Source: Candidatus Woesearchaeota archaeon
Lineage (GTDB): Archaea; Nanobdellota; Nanobdellia; Woesearchaeales; JAFGLG01
DNA: 64,000 nt
Assembly: GCA_016928155.1 (NCBI GenBank)
Contig: JAFGLG010000009.1
Span: forward strand, 123,688 to 187,687
Direction of reading: 5' to 3'
In this document: piece by piece, positions 51,888 to 62,600 of the stretch
How positions within the stretch are numbered: the stretch's first letter is position 1
How the letters are laid out: every line of letters begins with the position of its first letter
Notes under the pieces: model-generated
Database searches by the model: none
What the model saw: only the letters and a program-made list of their open reading frames with translations
What the model was told of the DNA's origin: nothing
Translations under genes and position numbers: made by a program

Positions 51888-53843
51888 TTGATAGAATATG
51901 TTATCGGAATAAGCGTACTATCACTGATAGTGTCTCTTGGGCTGGCGATGAGCATAAAGAGAAAGGATGCCGGCACAAAAGAGATGCAGCACATAAGCAA
52001 AGCCATCCACGAAGGCGCGATGGCATTCCTCAACAAGGAATACAGGGTGCTCCTTGTCTTCCTGATAATCGTGACCGCAGTATTATGGTTCCTGCTGGAC
52101 CCGAAACTCGCAATAGCTTTCATAGCAGGGGCAATACTGTCAGCACTGGCAGGAAATCTCGGCATGAGAATAGCGACAATGGCCAACACGAGGACAGCAT
52201 TCGCAGTAAAGAACAGCATGAAAGAAGGCCTGAAAGTCGCATTCAGGAGCGGGGCTGTCATGGGCCTGTCAGTGGTGGGATTCGGCCTTCTCGGTGTCAC
52301 AATACTATACCTGGTCTTCAAGGACCCGCAGATAATCTACGGATTCGGCTTCGGGGCATCATCAATCGCACTATTCGCAAGAGTCGGCGGCGGCATCTAC
52401 ACAAAAGCAGCTGATGTCGGAGCAGACCTAGTGGGCAAAGTAGAGAAAGGAATACCAGAAGACGACCCCAGAAACCCGGCAGTCATCGCAGACAATGTAG
52501 GCGACAATGTAGGGGATGTAGCAGGGATGGGAGCAGACCTATTCGAGAGCTATGTGGACTCAATCATCGCAGCAATGGTGCTGGGAGTCGCATTCTCCGC
52601 ATTCCAGGGAGCACTGCTGCCATTGGTGCTGGCAGGGGCAGGAATACTCGCATCAATAATAGGCATATTCTTTGTCGGACTGGGCAACATCAAACCGCAT
52701 GTCTCGATGAACCTGGGCATGTTCATATCATCAGGACTCATGATCGTCTTCTCATATTTCATAGTCAAGACCATGACCGGACAGCTGAATCTCTTCTGGA
52801 CAATACTATGCGGGCTCATATCAGGCATAATAATAGCACTCTCGACAGAATATTATACCTCAAATGACAAAAAACCAGCACAGAGAATCGCAGAGGCATC
52901 AAAGACAGGAGCTGCAACAAACATAATAAGCGGGCTGGCAAACGGCATGATGAGCACAATCATACCGGTGCTCTCGATATGCTCAGCAATATACCTCTCT
53001 TATCATTTCGGCGGGATATATGGGATCGCCATTGCAGCTGTCGGAATGCTGAGCACATTAGGCATGACCTTGGCAAGCGACAGCTATGGTCCTGTAGCAG
53101 ACAATGCAGCCGGCATAGCAGAGATGGCAAAAATGGGGGGAGAGGCCAGGAAAAGAGCAGAATCCCTTGATGCAGTCGGGAACACGACAGCAGCCATCGG
53201 CAAGGGATTCGCCATAGGATCAGCAGCCCTGACAGCACTGGCACTTTTCGTCAGCTTCTCAGAAATAACAAAAATAACAACAATAAACCTGAACACGCCG
53301 ACAGTCATCATCGGTCTCTTCATAGGAGCGCTGCTGCCCTTCATCTTCTCTGCCATGACAATGAGCGCAGTCGGAAAAGCAGCATACAAGATGGTCAATG
53401 AAGTGAGAAGGCAGTTCAAGACCATAAAGGGCATCATGACAGGAAAAGGGAAGCCTGACTACAAAAGATGCGTCGACATAAGCACAGGATCAGCCCTGAA
53501 AGAAATGATCCTCCCGAGCATGATAACAATACTGGCACCTATCCTGGTTGGACTGACACTCGGAGTGGAAGCCCTGGGAGGCATGCTTGCCGGAGCAATA
53601 GCGACAGGATTCCTGCTTGCAGTATTCATGGCAAACTCAGGAGGGTCCTGGGACAATGCCAAGAAATACATAGAAGCAGGACACTTCGGCGGAAAGGGCA
53701 GCGACACGCACAAGGCAGCTGTTGTGGGCGATACAGTGGGGGATCCTTTCAAGGATACGAGCGGGCCTTCGCTCAACATACTCATCAAACTGATGAGCAT
53801 TGTTGCAGTTGTCTTTGCCCCATTGTTCCTGGCAATGGCTTAA
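51888..53843 (+). CDS. hppA: Membrane-bound ion-pumping pyrophosphatase (V-type PPase)
   Basis: About 651 residues with ~16 helices. Signatures: '[35 protein letters not shown]' (quoted in parts: [24 protein letters not shown]; PPi and Mg sites), '[14 protein letters not shown]'-like VADNAAG, and '[18 protein letters not shown]' at the end. It couples PPi hydrolysis to H+ or Na+ export. The GNTTAA stretch (~433) has Ala where K+-independent enzymes have Lys, indicating a K+-dependent member. TTG 51888, six nt after GAGGTGG, is preferred over the GTG at 51879 that overlaps that site. Confidence 0.93.
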   Translation: MIEYVIGISVLSLIVSLGLAMSIKRKDAGTKEMQHISKAIHEGAMAFLNKEYRVLLVFLIIVTAVLWFLLDPKLAIAFIAGAILSALAGNLGMRIATMANTRTAFAVKNSMKEGLKVAFRSGAVMGLSVVGFGLLGVTILYLVFKDPQIIYGFGFGASSIALFARVGGGIYTKAADVGADLVGKVEKGIPEDDPRNPAVIADNVGDNVGDVAGMGADLFESYVDSIIAAMVLGVAFSAFQGALLPLVLAGAGILASIIGIFFVGLGNIKPHVSMNLGMFISSGLMIVFSYFIVKTMTGQLNLFWTILCGLISGIIIALSTEYYTSNDKKPAQRIAEASKTGAATNIISGLANGMMSTIIPVLSICSAIYLSYHFGGIYGIAIAAVGMLSTLGMTLASDSYGPVADNAAGIAEMAKMGGEARKRAESLDAVGNTTAAIGKGFAIGSAALTALALFVSFSEITKITTINLNTPTVIIGLFIGALLPFIFSAMTMSAVGKAAYKMVNEVRRQFKTIKGIMTGKGKPDYKRCVDISTGSALKEMILPSMITILAPILVGLTLGVEALGGMLAGAIATGFLLAVFMANSGGSWDNAKKYIEAGHFGGKGSDTHKAAVVGDTVGDPFKDTSGPSLNILIKLMSIVAVVFAPLFLAMA

Positions 53844-53856
53844 TTTTTTATTTTTT
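53844..53856 (+). terminator. T-rich terminator after the mcm-rpa-hppA unit
   Basis: TTTTTTATTTTTT directly follows the TAA of the pyrophosphatase gene, the usual form of archaeal intrinsic terminators. Confidence 0.6.
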
Positions 53857-53863
53857 CATTAAA

Positions 53864-53873
53864 TTTAAATATT
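53864..53873 (+). promoter_or_regulatory. TATA box of the Cys-rich lipoprotein gene
   Basis: TTTAAATATT is centred 26 nt before ATG 53894, indicating a leaderless transcript independent of hppA. Confidence 0.6.
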
Positions 53874-53893
53874 CCAATCTAAATCTATCCAAT

Positions 53894-54340
53894 ATGAGAA
53901 TCATAATACCACTGATCTTGCTTCTTGGCATCATCATATCAGCCTGTGCGCCAGTACCTGTGATACCCCGAAACGATACAAACCCGGTGCCTGACGCAGA
54001 GATATACTGGGTTGAAATCGACAGGCCATGCTCAACAATCCCGGAGACGACTATAAGCGGAAAGGCACAGTTCTGTGAAAGCTTCTGCGTGGCAAGCCTA
54101 CAGAACAGGTATGCAGAATACAAATGCAAGGATGCAAATCCAGGCATGGACATGATAAACTGCGGGTGCTACAAAGAAGATGACTATCTGCTCTCATGGA
54201 AGCTCACATATGAATGCGAAAGCGAAGAGACAGATACAGAGAAATGCCAAAACCAGTGCACATCAATGGGGCTTGCATACAAAAACAACCTCTGCGATGA
54301 GAACAGGATAAGATGTGAGTGCACATATAGACAGTCATAA
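53894..54340 (+). CDS. Cys-rich lipoprotein
   Basis: 148 residues from ATG 53894 with a lipobox IISA|C near residue 17. The mature part has about 12 cysteines (RPCSTI, QFCESFCVASL, YKCKD, NCGCYKEDD, YECES, KCQNQCTSMG, NLCDENRIRCECTY). Pattern is like the other lipoproteins at 15.4-17 kb but not an obvious copy. Function unknown. A longer frame upstream of the ATG is a shadow of hppA. Confidence 0.65.
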   Translation: MRIIIPLILLLGIIISACAPVPVIPRNDTNPVPDAEIYWVEIDRPCSTIPETTISGKAQFCESFCVASLQNRYAEYKCKDANPGMDMINCGCYKEDDYLLSWKLTYECESEETDTEKCQNQCTSMGLAYKNNLCDENRIRCECTYRQS

Positions 54341-54365
54341 AAATAACCATAGATAATCGGTTGGC

Positions 54366-55217
54366 TCAATATAGAATAGGCGTGACCCAGACCTCGAGCA
54401 CAGCAGCAACAAGCAGGAGCAACAGGGAGATAATCAAAAGATCGGATGTATCAAGCACAATCTTCTCAAATCTCTTGGTGCCAAAATCATGATTGATGAC
54501 AGCAACAGAGATAATACCCCCGGCAAGGGCACCTACAAAATACGCAAGTATCTCAGGAATACCATGGACCGCATATCTCAGCACCGCAAAAGAGAAAACG
54601 TGAAAATAACCTGTGACCTTCTCCAGACCGATCTTGTGAGCCATATCGGCCAGGCCGAGCCTCATCACATTGCCCATGGCAGCACCGATGACAGTGGCGT
54701 TCCATGTCAAGATAAAAATCGCCCCGGCGCCATATAGGAAAGAGAAAAGCATAGAAAATGTCAAGACCTTCACATTATTAAAAAATACGACAGTGAAAGT
54801 CCTGTAATTACCGACAGCATGCCCCTGGACAGCAGTGTTTATCTGATTTATGGTATCTGTCTGCACAGAGAATACACTCTGCGCCAAGCCGGACGGCAAG
54901 ACCACATACCACACAGATGCTGCAAGGGTTATGCCGAAGAACAGCATCATGAAAAAATAGAGGGCTTTTGAATGCTGCTTGAGTATCTGCGTCTCATCAC
55001 CAAGCTCTATATCCTTCTGCTCCTCATACTTCAGTGTGTTGTACATCAGCGGGATCGCAGCAGTGACAGTGAAGAAGACAGATATCAAAGATGCATGCTG
55101 CTTGAAAATCCAGAGAGAGAGGAAAAGGGCAACAGAATAATACACAACACCCAGAAAAAAAATACGCTTAGGACTGTTCTCAGCTGAAAATGGGCTGGCA
55201 AAAGATTCGAGGACCAT
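54366..55217 (-). CDS. SpoIIM/DUF95-family membrane protein (second copy)
   Basis: 283 residues, about seven helices. 'FFNNVKVLTFSMLFSFLYGAGAIFILTWNATVIGAAMGN' (N-N...G-x-G...W-N-x3-G) and 'RYAVHGIPEILAYFVGALAGGIISVAV' (HGIPEI..Y) are the SpoIIM-family signatures, clearer than in the protein at 41178. Two helices plus an acidic loop precede them. It is divergent from aIF2-beta, with AAATATTTATATATAAAT 26 nt before ATG 55217. Confidence 0.85.
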   Translation of the reverse strand: MVLESFASPFSAENSPKRIFFLGVVYYSVALFLSLWIFKQHASLISVFFTVTAAIPLMYNTLKYEEQKDIELGDETQILKQHSKALYFFMMLFFGITLAASVWYVVLPSGLAQSVFSVQTDTINQINTAVQGHAVGNYRTFTVVFFNNVKVLTFSMLFSFLYGAGAIFILTWNATVIGAAMGNVMRLGLADMAHKIGLEKVTGYFHVFSFAVLRYAVHGIPEILAYFVGALAGGIISVAVINHDFGTKRFEKIVLDTSDLLIISLLLLLVAAVLEVWVTPILY

Positions 55218-55303
55218 GTATAAGCCTTTTAAATATTTATATATAAATCTTTACATTGAAAATTTCGGTTAATTATATAAATAGATTGAATTTCCGGATA
55301 GGG

Positions 55304-55711
55304 ATGGATTATGAAAAGCTTCTTGATAGGGCCATAGAAAACCTCCCAAAGGAGATGGACAAGGGTGAAAGATTTGAAATCCCGAATGTAATGGGCCATA
55401 TCCAAGGCAATAAGACAATAATCAGCAATTTCAACCAGATAGCAGATGCGCTGAACAGAAAACCAGAACATGTCCTGAAATTCGTACTAAAAGAACTGGG
55501 AACGCCCGGTGACATCAGGAAAAATGAGGTGGTGTTCGGAAGCAAGGTATCAGCCAACAGGATCAATGAAAAAATAAAACAATATGCCTATGAGTTTGTG
55601 TTCTGCGCAGAATGCAAAAAGCCAGATACTATCCTCAAGAAAGAGGGGGGCATAACCTTCCTCAAATGCCAGGCATGCGGTTACAAACATGTCGTGAAAG
55701 CCAGCTTCTGA
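55304..55711 (+). CDS. Translation initiation factor aIF2 subunit beta
   Basis: 135 residues from ATG 55304, whose TATATAAA box (55274-55281) is centred 26 nt upstream; the longer frame from 55256 starts upstream of the promoter. The core 'ERFEIPNVMGHIQGNKTIISNFNQIADALNR' (quoted in parts: PNVMGHIQGNKTIISNF) and the C-terminal zinc ribbon CAEC...LKCQACG (~113-130) are diagnostic. It forms the aIF2 heterotrimer that delivers Met-tRNAi. The stop lies 10 nt before a hairpin insertion element. Confidence 0.95.
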   Translation: MDYEKLLDRAIENLPKEMDKGERFEIPNVMGHIQGNKTIISNFNQIADALNRKPEHVLKFVLKELGTPGDIRKNEVVFGSKVSANRINEKIKQYAYEFVFCAECKKPDTILKKEGGITFLKCQACGYKHVVKASF

Positions 55712-55721
55712 TCAGATATTT

Positions 55722-55904
55722 CTTGATACGGCTCTGCCCGGAATGTAGGTTAGTGGCATCAAGTCAAAGTCCTAATGAGTGATTTTCTGGCTGACAAAGG
55801 GGAAGCTCCCTACGGGAAATGTCAGCTTTGGATTGGTTTTAACAGAGACTTTGAAGCCACTAACCCGAGCGTTAGCAAGATTCCGGGCAGAGCGCCCTTG
55901 ATAC
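55722..55904. mobile_element. MITE-like 167-bp hairpin element with 8-bp target duplication
   Basis: CTTGATAC occurs at 55722-55729 and again at 55897-55904, exactly flanking a segment (55730-55896) that starts GGCTCTGCCCGGAAT and ends with its inverted copy ATTCCGGGCAGAGC-GCC. Inside, GGTTAGTGGC/GCCACTAACC, TCAAAGTC/GACTTTGA and GCTGACA/TGTCAGC pair in nested order, so the whole element can fold into a rod. An 8-bp duplication and GGCTCT ends would suit ISL3- or IS6-type transposases (from memory). No transposase is in the window. A structured RNA gene remains an alternative. Confidence 0.65.
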
Positions 55905-56002
55905 ACATGTTTTATATCCAAAAGTCTTATCCTCTATCAGTCTTATGCGTTCTTATTTTTTTATGAACCTTAACATCATATTGACCCTTACCTGTCTGAC
56001 AC

Positions 56003-56696
56003 ACTGACCCCTTGATAGGTGATGGAAAATCTTGGGATAGAAAAATTTCAGATAAAAATCCAGAATCCGAGTCAAAAACAACGTTCTTATCCATTATTAT
56101 TTATTATCATATAAATATAATTTTTTATTTATGATTTCTTGTTTATCTGATTTTTTATAGTTTTTTTTTCTTTATTTATTATTTACTATATAGAAAACAA
56201 GATATAATAATATAATATAATAATATAATATAATAAAATAAATAATATAATAATATAATAAAAAACAAACAAGCAAACAAAAAAACAAACAAAAAAAGAA
56301 AATTTTGAGTATTGAGTGTTGGGGGACGTTGCGGAATAACAGCAAACAAGAGATTCTACAAATATCTATCCTGCTATTAAACAATGATTAGATCCATTAT
56401 GAATATATATAATATATTATATATTATAATAAAAGTATAATAGAATAAATAAAATATAATAATATAAAACAGATTTTTAAAACAGATTCCACATGTATAG
56501 ATATAGTGCTTAGAACTGATTAATTCTAACCAATCATTTCTTACATATCAAACATTTGCCGATTATCCCATTATATCTCATCCACAAACAACCTCCTGTA
56601 ATATATGGTGCGGATTTGACAAAAATCTAAACCTGACAAAATACCACTCAAAACACCAGATAAAAAACATATTCCAATGGAAATGAAGGGGTCAGT
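56003..56696. other. oriC: Candidate chromosomal replication origin with inverted ORB-like sites
   Basis: TTCCA-N9-AAGGGGTCAGT occurs on the plus strand at 56672-56696 and on the minus strand at 56027-56003. The shared 11-mer and identical spacing match the layout of archaeal origin recognition boxes (TTCCAGTGGAAACGAA-GGGG); the right copy also has ATGGAAATG in the middle. Between them lie ~640 bp of extreme A+T, including repeated TAATATAATA (56200-56265) and ATATATAATATATTATATATTATAAT-like DNA near 56405, suited to unwinding. The Orc1/Cdc6 gene begins 136 bp downstream. No gene is seen in 55905-56831. Confidence 0.8.
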
Positions 56697-56807
56697 CCCC
56701 CCCTTAAAAACCAAGCACCATAATATATGAAAAAGTCTTAAAACTATCAATAATAATATCTCAGGCTGTTATGGGGAAAAGCAAACACCCAAACAAAAGA
56801 TTTATAT

Positions 56808-56835
56808 ACCTTTGTTTCGAGTGGAAATAAAATGA
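56808..56835 (+). promoter_or_regulatory. cdc6 promoter with an ORB-like half at the start codon
   Basis: TTTATATA (56811-56818) is the likely TATA box, and TTTCGAGTGGAAATAAAATG across the start codon resembles the dyad part of an ORB without its G-run. Initiator binding here could autorepress the gene. Confidence 0.4.
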
Positions 56836-58049
56836 AGCAAAAAGGGTTGGGGGGATTTTTTGAATCATTTCTGGAAAAAGAGCCATTATTCAAAGATAAA
56901 AAGATACTCCAAGCATCATACACACCAGAGACAGTGCCCCACAGAGAGCAGCAGATAGAACAGATAGCAAATGTCCTGGCACCAAGCCTGAGATTAGAGA
57001 AGCCATCCAACCTATTCATCTACGGGAAGACCGGAACAGGGAAGACACTCTCAACAAAATACACCCTCAACAAGCTCCTTGAAGTGGCAAAAAAACAGAA
57101 CATCCCACTACGCGTATCATACATAAACTGCAAACTAAAGAAGGTCGCTGACACAGAATACCGCCTTGTCGCGCAATTAATCAAAGATCTCGGGAGAGAG
57201 ATACCCCCCACAGGGTTGCCGACAGATGAGGTGTACAAGATATTCTTCAATATACTGGACTCAAAAAAACAGCTTCTCATAATAATACTCGATGAGATAG
57301 ACCAGCTGGTCAAGAAGGCAGGCGACGAAATATTATATAATTTCACAAGAGTCAACCCTGAGCTGGAAAACTCGCAAATAACGATTGTCGGCATATCCAA
57401 TGACCTCATGTTCACCGACACGCTCGATCCAAGAGTAAAAAGCTCATTGTCAGAAGAAGAACAGGATTTCCCACCCTACAACGCGATGCAGCTCCAGGAT
57501 ATACTGTACCAGAGATCAAGGCAGGCATTCAAGGAAAGCACAATAAGCTCAGGAGTGGTCGAGAAGTGCGCCGCTTACGCAGCAAGAGAGCACGGGGATG
57601 CCAGGAGAGCCCTCGAGCTCCTCAGGGTCGCAGGAGAGATATGCGAGAGAAAAGGCCACACAAAGGTCCAGATAGAGCATATAGACGAAGCAGAAGACAA
57701 GATAGAACGGGACAGGATAGTGGAGATAATAAAGACGCAGCCGAAGCAGTTCCAGGTTACCCTCTATTCGATATTCCACATATCACTCAATAAGAACGGA
57801 CAGATATTCACAGGAGACATATACGAAATTTACAAGAGGATATGCAACCAACTCGGCCTAAGACCCCTAACACAGAGGAGACTGTCAGACATAATCGCAG
57901 AACTCGACATGCTCGGGATAATCAACGCAAAAGTAATTTCTAAGGGAAGATACGGAAGGACAAGAGAGATCACACTCGCAACACCAGACGAAGCAAACCA
58001 GAAATTCAGAGAAATTCTAGAGAAAGAACTCGGCCTGATAAGATATTAA
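56832..58049 (+). CDS. cdc6: Orc1/Cdc6 replication initiator
   Basis: 405 residues. AAA+ motifs: 'LFIYGKTGTGKTLSTKY' (Walker A, ~65), 'LLIIILDEIDQLVKK' (Walker B, ~153), 'IVGISNDL' (sensor 1), 'LDPRVKSSL' (arginine finger), and 'EHGDARRALELLRVAGEI' (sensor 2); a C-terminal winged helix (~310-400) binds origin DNA. It recognises ORB sites and loads MCM. Its position beside two inverted ORB-like sites supports the origin call. The polB gene follows after 6 nt. Confidence 0.97.
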   Translation: MKQKGLGGFFESFLEKEPLFKDKKILQASYTPETVPHREQQIEQIANVLAPSLRLEKPSNLFIYGKTGTGKTLSTKYTLNKLLEVAKKQNIPLRVSYINCKLKKVADTEYRLVAQLIKDLGREIPPTGLPTDEVYKIFFNILDSKKQLLIIILDEIDQLVKKAGDEILYNFTRVNPELENSQITIVGISNDLMFTDTLDPRVKSSLSEEEQDFPPYNAMQLQDILYQRSRQAFKESTISSGVVEKCAAYAAREHGDARRALELLRVAGEICERKGHTKVQIEHIDEAEDKIERDRIVEIIKTQPKQFQVTLYSIFHISLNKNGQIFTGDIYEIYKRICNQLGLRPLTQRRLSDIIAELDMLGIINAKVISKGRYGRTREITLATPDEANQKFREILEKELGLIRY

Positions 58050-58055
58050 GGCAAA

Positions 58056-59609
58056 ATGGAACCGAAAAAAGAGATAATAAGATATTTTTTGGAAAAAGGG
58101 ATACTCATCAGCAAAGAGCTAGCCCAGAAGCTAAGCCAAGAAGACCTCAAGACCCTCAAGGAAAAAATAAACGGAAAAAACATGCTCCTTCTGGACAATG
58201 AGGTCATGGAGATGCTCAAAAGGGATCCGGGCGCTGAGATGGACTGGCAAGGAGTCGAAAAACTCAAGGCCGGCCTGGAGAAGAAGAAAAACCTCGGCGC
58301 ATACAAGGAGGCGCTCAGCTCAATAAAGACAGCTGAAAAGAACCCGGAGAACTCCCAAGGCGTCGAGATAACCGTGTCTCACCAGACTGTCCCAAGAAAG
58401 ATCGAGGTGCAGGATTTTGTAAAGCACCTAAACAACAGATATGAGGCAATCAGGAACCTGCTGTTAGGCAGGCAAGAGCTCAAGAACTCAACATCAATAA
58501 ACAAGCTGTTCATGAAAAAAGAGAAGGACACAGTCTCAATCATCGGCCTTGTCACAGAAAAAAGACTCTCCAAGAACGGCAATTGGATGTTCACAATCGA
58601 AGACCCGACAGGCACAATAAAAACAATAATAAACAAGAACAAGCCAGAGCAATTCGAGACAGCGACGAACACCTGCCTTGATGAGGTGGTGGGTGTCGTG
58701 GGCGTATTCTCAAAAGACATCATATTCGGCAACAGCATCTTCTACCCTGATGTCCCCCTGACAAAGGAGCTCAAGAAGAGCCCCGACCAGACATATGCCA
58801 TATTCATCAGCGACCTACACTTCGGCCTAAACGTGTTCCTCCAAGAGAACCTCGAAAGGTTCATCAAATGGATCAGGGGGGAAATCGGGAATGACGGGCA
58901 GAAAGCCATCTCATCCAAAATAAAATATCTTTTCATAATCGGGGACCTGGTGGAAGGTGTCGGCATCTACCCCGGGCAGGAGAATGACCTGAAAATAAAG
59001 GACATCTATGCGCAATATGAAGCCCTTTCAGTGTTCCTCAAGCAGATACCAAGCAGCATCAGCATCATCATATGCCCGGGAAACCACGACGCAATGAGAA
59101 TAGCAGAACCACAACCCCCACTCTACATGGATTTCGCCAAACCACTCTACGAAATGAAAAATGTGCATATGGTGTCAAACCCGAGCTGCATAAACATCCA
59201 CAAGAGCAAAGGATTCCCGGGCTTCGATGTCCTGATGTACCACGGATTCAGCTTCACATACTACGGCGACAATGTGGAATCAATAAGGCTGCAGGGCGGG
59301 ATGGAAAGACCGGATCTCATAATGAGATTCCTCCTCCAGAGGAGGCACCTTGCGCCCACCCACACATCGACACTCTACATACCAGACACAGGCAAAGACC
59401 CACTTGTCATAGACAAGGTGCCGGACTTCTTCGTGTCAGGGCACATACACAGGACAGCGGTCGCCAATTACCGCAATGTGACGATAATAAACAGCTCGTG
59501 CTGGGTATCACAGACAGACTACCAAGAAAAGGTAGGACTGAAGCCCCAGCCGGCAAGAGTCCCTATCGTGGACCTGCAGACGCGGGAGGCGAAGATACTG
59601 AAATTCTAA
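58056..59609 (+). CDS. polB: DNA polymerase D small subunit DP1 (3'-5' exonuclease)
   Basis: 517 residues. N-terminal helical part, OB fold (~160-245: 'VSIIGLVTEKRLSKNGNWMFTIEDPTG'), then the Mre11-like phosphoesterase: 'FISDLHFG' (~251), 'IIGDLVEG', 'ICPGNHDA' (~341), 'LMYHGFSF' and 'FVSGHIHRT' (~460), retaining all metal ligands, so proofreading activity is expected. It pairs with DP2, whose gene begins 1 nt after its stop. Confidence 0.96.
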   Translation: MEPKKEIIRYFLEKGILISKELAQKLSQEDLKTLKEKINGKNMLLLDNEVMEMLKRDPGAEMDWQGVEKLKAGLEKKKNLGAYKEALSSIKTAEKNPENSQGVEITVSHQTVPRKIEVQDFVKHLNNRYEAIRNLLLGRQELKNSTSINKLFMKKEKDTVSIIGLVTEKRLSKNGNWMFTIEDPTGTIKTIINKNKPEQFETATNTCLDEVVGVVGVFSKDIIFGNSIFYPDVPLTKELKKSPDQTYAIFISDLHFGLNVFLQENLERFIKWIRGEIGNDGQKAISSKIKYLFIIGDLVEGVGIYPGQENDLKIKDIYAQYEALSVFLKQIPSSISIIICPGNHDAMRIAEPQPPLYMDFAKPLYEMKNVHMVSNPSCINIHKSKGFPGFDVLMYHGFSFTYYGDNVESIRLQGGMERPDLIMRFLLQRRHLAPTHTSTLYIPDTGKDPLVIDKVPDFFVSGHIHRTAVANYRNVTIINSSCWVSQTDYQEKVGLKPQPARVPIVDLQTREAKILKF

Positions 59610-59610
59610 A

Positions 59611-62600
59611 ATGCAAGCCAGCCAACAAGTCCAGCAATACTTCGACAAGCTCAATGACGAACTAAGAAGATCGTATGAGTTCGCCCAGGAAGCGAGGTCC
59701 AAGGGATATGATCCTGAAGACAAAGTAAACATACCGCTCGCCAAGGATATAGCAGAAAGAGTGGAAGGCCTCATAAGCGCAGTGTGCCAGCAGATACTCG
59801 GCTCAGGTGTGGCGCAGAGGATAAGACAGCTGGAAGAGAAATTCGGATCATTGGACTGGAGAGTCGCCATGATCGTGGCAGAGGAGGTCGCAAAGCAGAA
59901 ATATTTCAAGGCATCATCACAAAAAGAAGCGATTGAAGTCGGGATACGGGTGGGGCTGGCCTACATAACCCTTGGCGTGATCGCCGCACCGCTCGAAGGA
60001 TTCATAGAGCTCAGAGAAAAGTCAAGACGGGACGGGAAGAAATACCTGTCATTATTCTTCGCAGGGCCGATAAGAGCAGCAGGAGGCACAGCAGGAGCAG
60101 TATCTGTCATAATCGCCGATTATGTGAGAAAAAGGATGGGTTATGAAAGGTACGATCCTGAAGAGCCAGAGATAAAGAGAAGCGTGATGGAGATACTGGA
60201 TTACCATGAAAGAATCACAAACCTACAATATTTTCCATCCGAGAAGGAAGTCGAGTTCATCGTCAGGAACCTGGGTGTAGAGATAAACGGCGACCCGACC
60301 GAAGAACTGGAAGTGTCAAACTACAAAGACCTGCCGAGAATAGAGACAAACAGGCTCAGAGGCGGGATGTGCCTTGTCCTCGCAGAGGGGATAGCGCAGA
60401 AATCACCGAAGCTATGGAAAAGGCTGAAAGAATGGGGCAAGGAATACGGTCTAGAATGGGATTTCCTCGAAGGTTTCCTAGAGCTCCAGAAAACAATGAA
60501 AGCAAAAGGCGTAGTGCGGGAAAAACAGGAAAAAGGGATAACCCCAAACTACACTTACATTAAGGACCTCGTGGCAGGCAGGCCTGTGCTCAGCTATCCT
60601 CTCCAGAAAGGGGGTTTCAGGCTCAGATACGGGAGATCAAGGACAAGCGGGTTTGCAGCAGACTGCCTCCATCCGGCGACAATGGTGCTGCTCAACAATT
60701 ACATAGCCACAGGCACACAGCTGAAAGTGGAAAGGCCGGGCAAAGCAACAGTCATAAGCCCATGCGACACGATAGAAGGGCCGATAATCCGCCTAGACAA
60801 CGGCTCTGTGGTCCTTGTCGAAAGCGAATCACAGGCGAGACAACTGCGTGACCAGGTCTCAGAGATAATATTTCTCGGCGACATACTAGTCAACTATGGG
60901 GATTTTTCAGAGAACAACCATGTCCTCGTGCCGGCCGGATACTGTGAAGAATGGCACATAAGAGAGATGGAAAGGGCGACAGTGAACATGTTCGGAAGCC
61001 TGGACATAGAAAAGCTGGCAGAATACCTCGACATGAACCACGGCACCCTGACCAGCATAATGAAGAACACAAAACACAGGATAGACTTCAACACAGCCCA
61101 TCATATATCAAGCAAACTCGGGGTGCCATTGCATCCGAGATTCACATACCACTGGAAGGAGCTGAAGAAAGAAGACCTTGCAGAGCTGATCTCCTGGCTG
61201 GACCACGGCAGGACAGAGATACAAAACAACCAGATAGAGAAAATCATCCTCCAGAAATCAGAAAGCAAAAGGCACCTGGAGAAGATAGGCATACCCCATA
61301 TGCTCGTCAACAATGAATTCATCGTCATAGAGAAAGACGACGCAAAGGCACTGCTCCACTCATTGGGATTCACGCGGGGAAAACCGGGAGCTGCCACGGA
61401 TGAAACAAGCGAGGATGTCCTCAGCACAATAAACAAAATCTCCAAAATGAAAATAATGGACAAATCAGGAACATTCATCGGCTCCAGGATGGGGAGGCCT
61501 GAGAAGGCGAAAATGCGAAAACTCAAAGGGAGCCCCCATGTGCTCTTCCCTGTCGGCGAAGAAGGCGGGAGGATGAGATCTTTCCAGGCTGCGATGGCAG
61601 CAGGACGGATCACAGCAGACTTCCCGATATTCCTCTGCGAGAAATGCGAAAAAGAGACAATATTCTCAGTGTGCGAGGACTGCGGCGCGAAGACCAAAAA
61701 GAAGCACCTATGCAATGTCTGCGGGCCCCAAGACGAGAAGCAGTGCAAAAAACACGGCGACAATACAAGCCATGTGACAAAATCCATAGACATAAAGGCA
61801 TACTTCGACAAATTCCTGAAACAGATAAAGACAAAAAATTACCCTGATATGATAAAAGGGGTCAAGGGAACGAGCAACAGGGACCATGTGCCAGAGCACC
61901 CGATAAAAGGCATACTCAGAGCAGAGAACAGGATATATGTCAACAAGGACGGCACAACAAGATATGACATGATAGAGATGCCCATAACCCATTTCAAACC
62001 CAGGGAAATCAGGGCGCCAATAGAGAAACTGAAGCAACTGGGCTACACAAGAGATATAAACGGAAAAGAGCTCACAGACAAGAACCAGATAATTGAGCTG
62101 CTCCCCCAGGACATAATACTCCCATCATGCGACACAAGCCCAGATGACAAAGCGGATGATACACTCCTCAATGTCTGCAATTATATCGACGACCTGCTCG
62201 AGAAGCTCTACCGCCTGCCAAGATTCTATAACCTGAACAGCAAGCATGACCTGATCGGGCACCTGATTGTCGGCCTAGCGCCCCACACATCAGCCGGGAT
62301 ACTCGGCAGGATCATAGGATTCTCAAATACACAGGGCATGTTCTGCCACCCCATGATGCATGCAGCAATGAGAAGAAACTGCGACGGGGACGAGGCCTGC
62401 GTCATGATGCTCATGGATTCCCTGCTGAATTTCTCAAGAAGCTTCCTCCCTGACAAGAGGGGGTCGAGGACAATGGATGCACCGCTCGTACTGACAAGCA
62501 CGCTCATACCATCTGAGATAGATGATGAAGTGCATGGAATGGATGTCGCTTATGAATACCCTCTCGAGCTCTATCATGCAGCACTGGAATACAAGTATCC

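Noticed and set aside
53468-53893. N-terminal extension of the lipoprotein at 53894
   Set aside because: The upstream part is an out-of-frame shadow of hppA; the lipobox and TATA box fix the start at 53894.
55775-55966. 63-residue ORF in the hairpin element
   Set aside because: It lies almost wholly in the inverted-repeat element, has no ribosome site or family match, and is explained by chance.
56196-56290. CRISPR-like or tandem-repeat array
   Set aside because: The repeats are simple TAATA/ATAATA and AAACAAAC low-complexity DNA without equal-length unique spacers; read as part of the origin's AT-rich zone.
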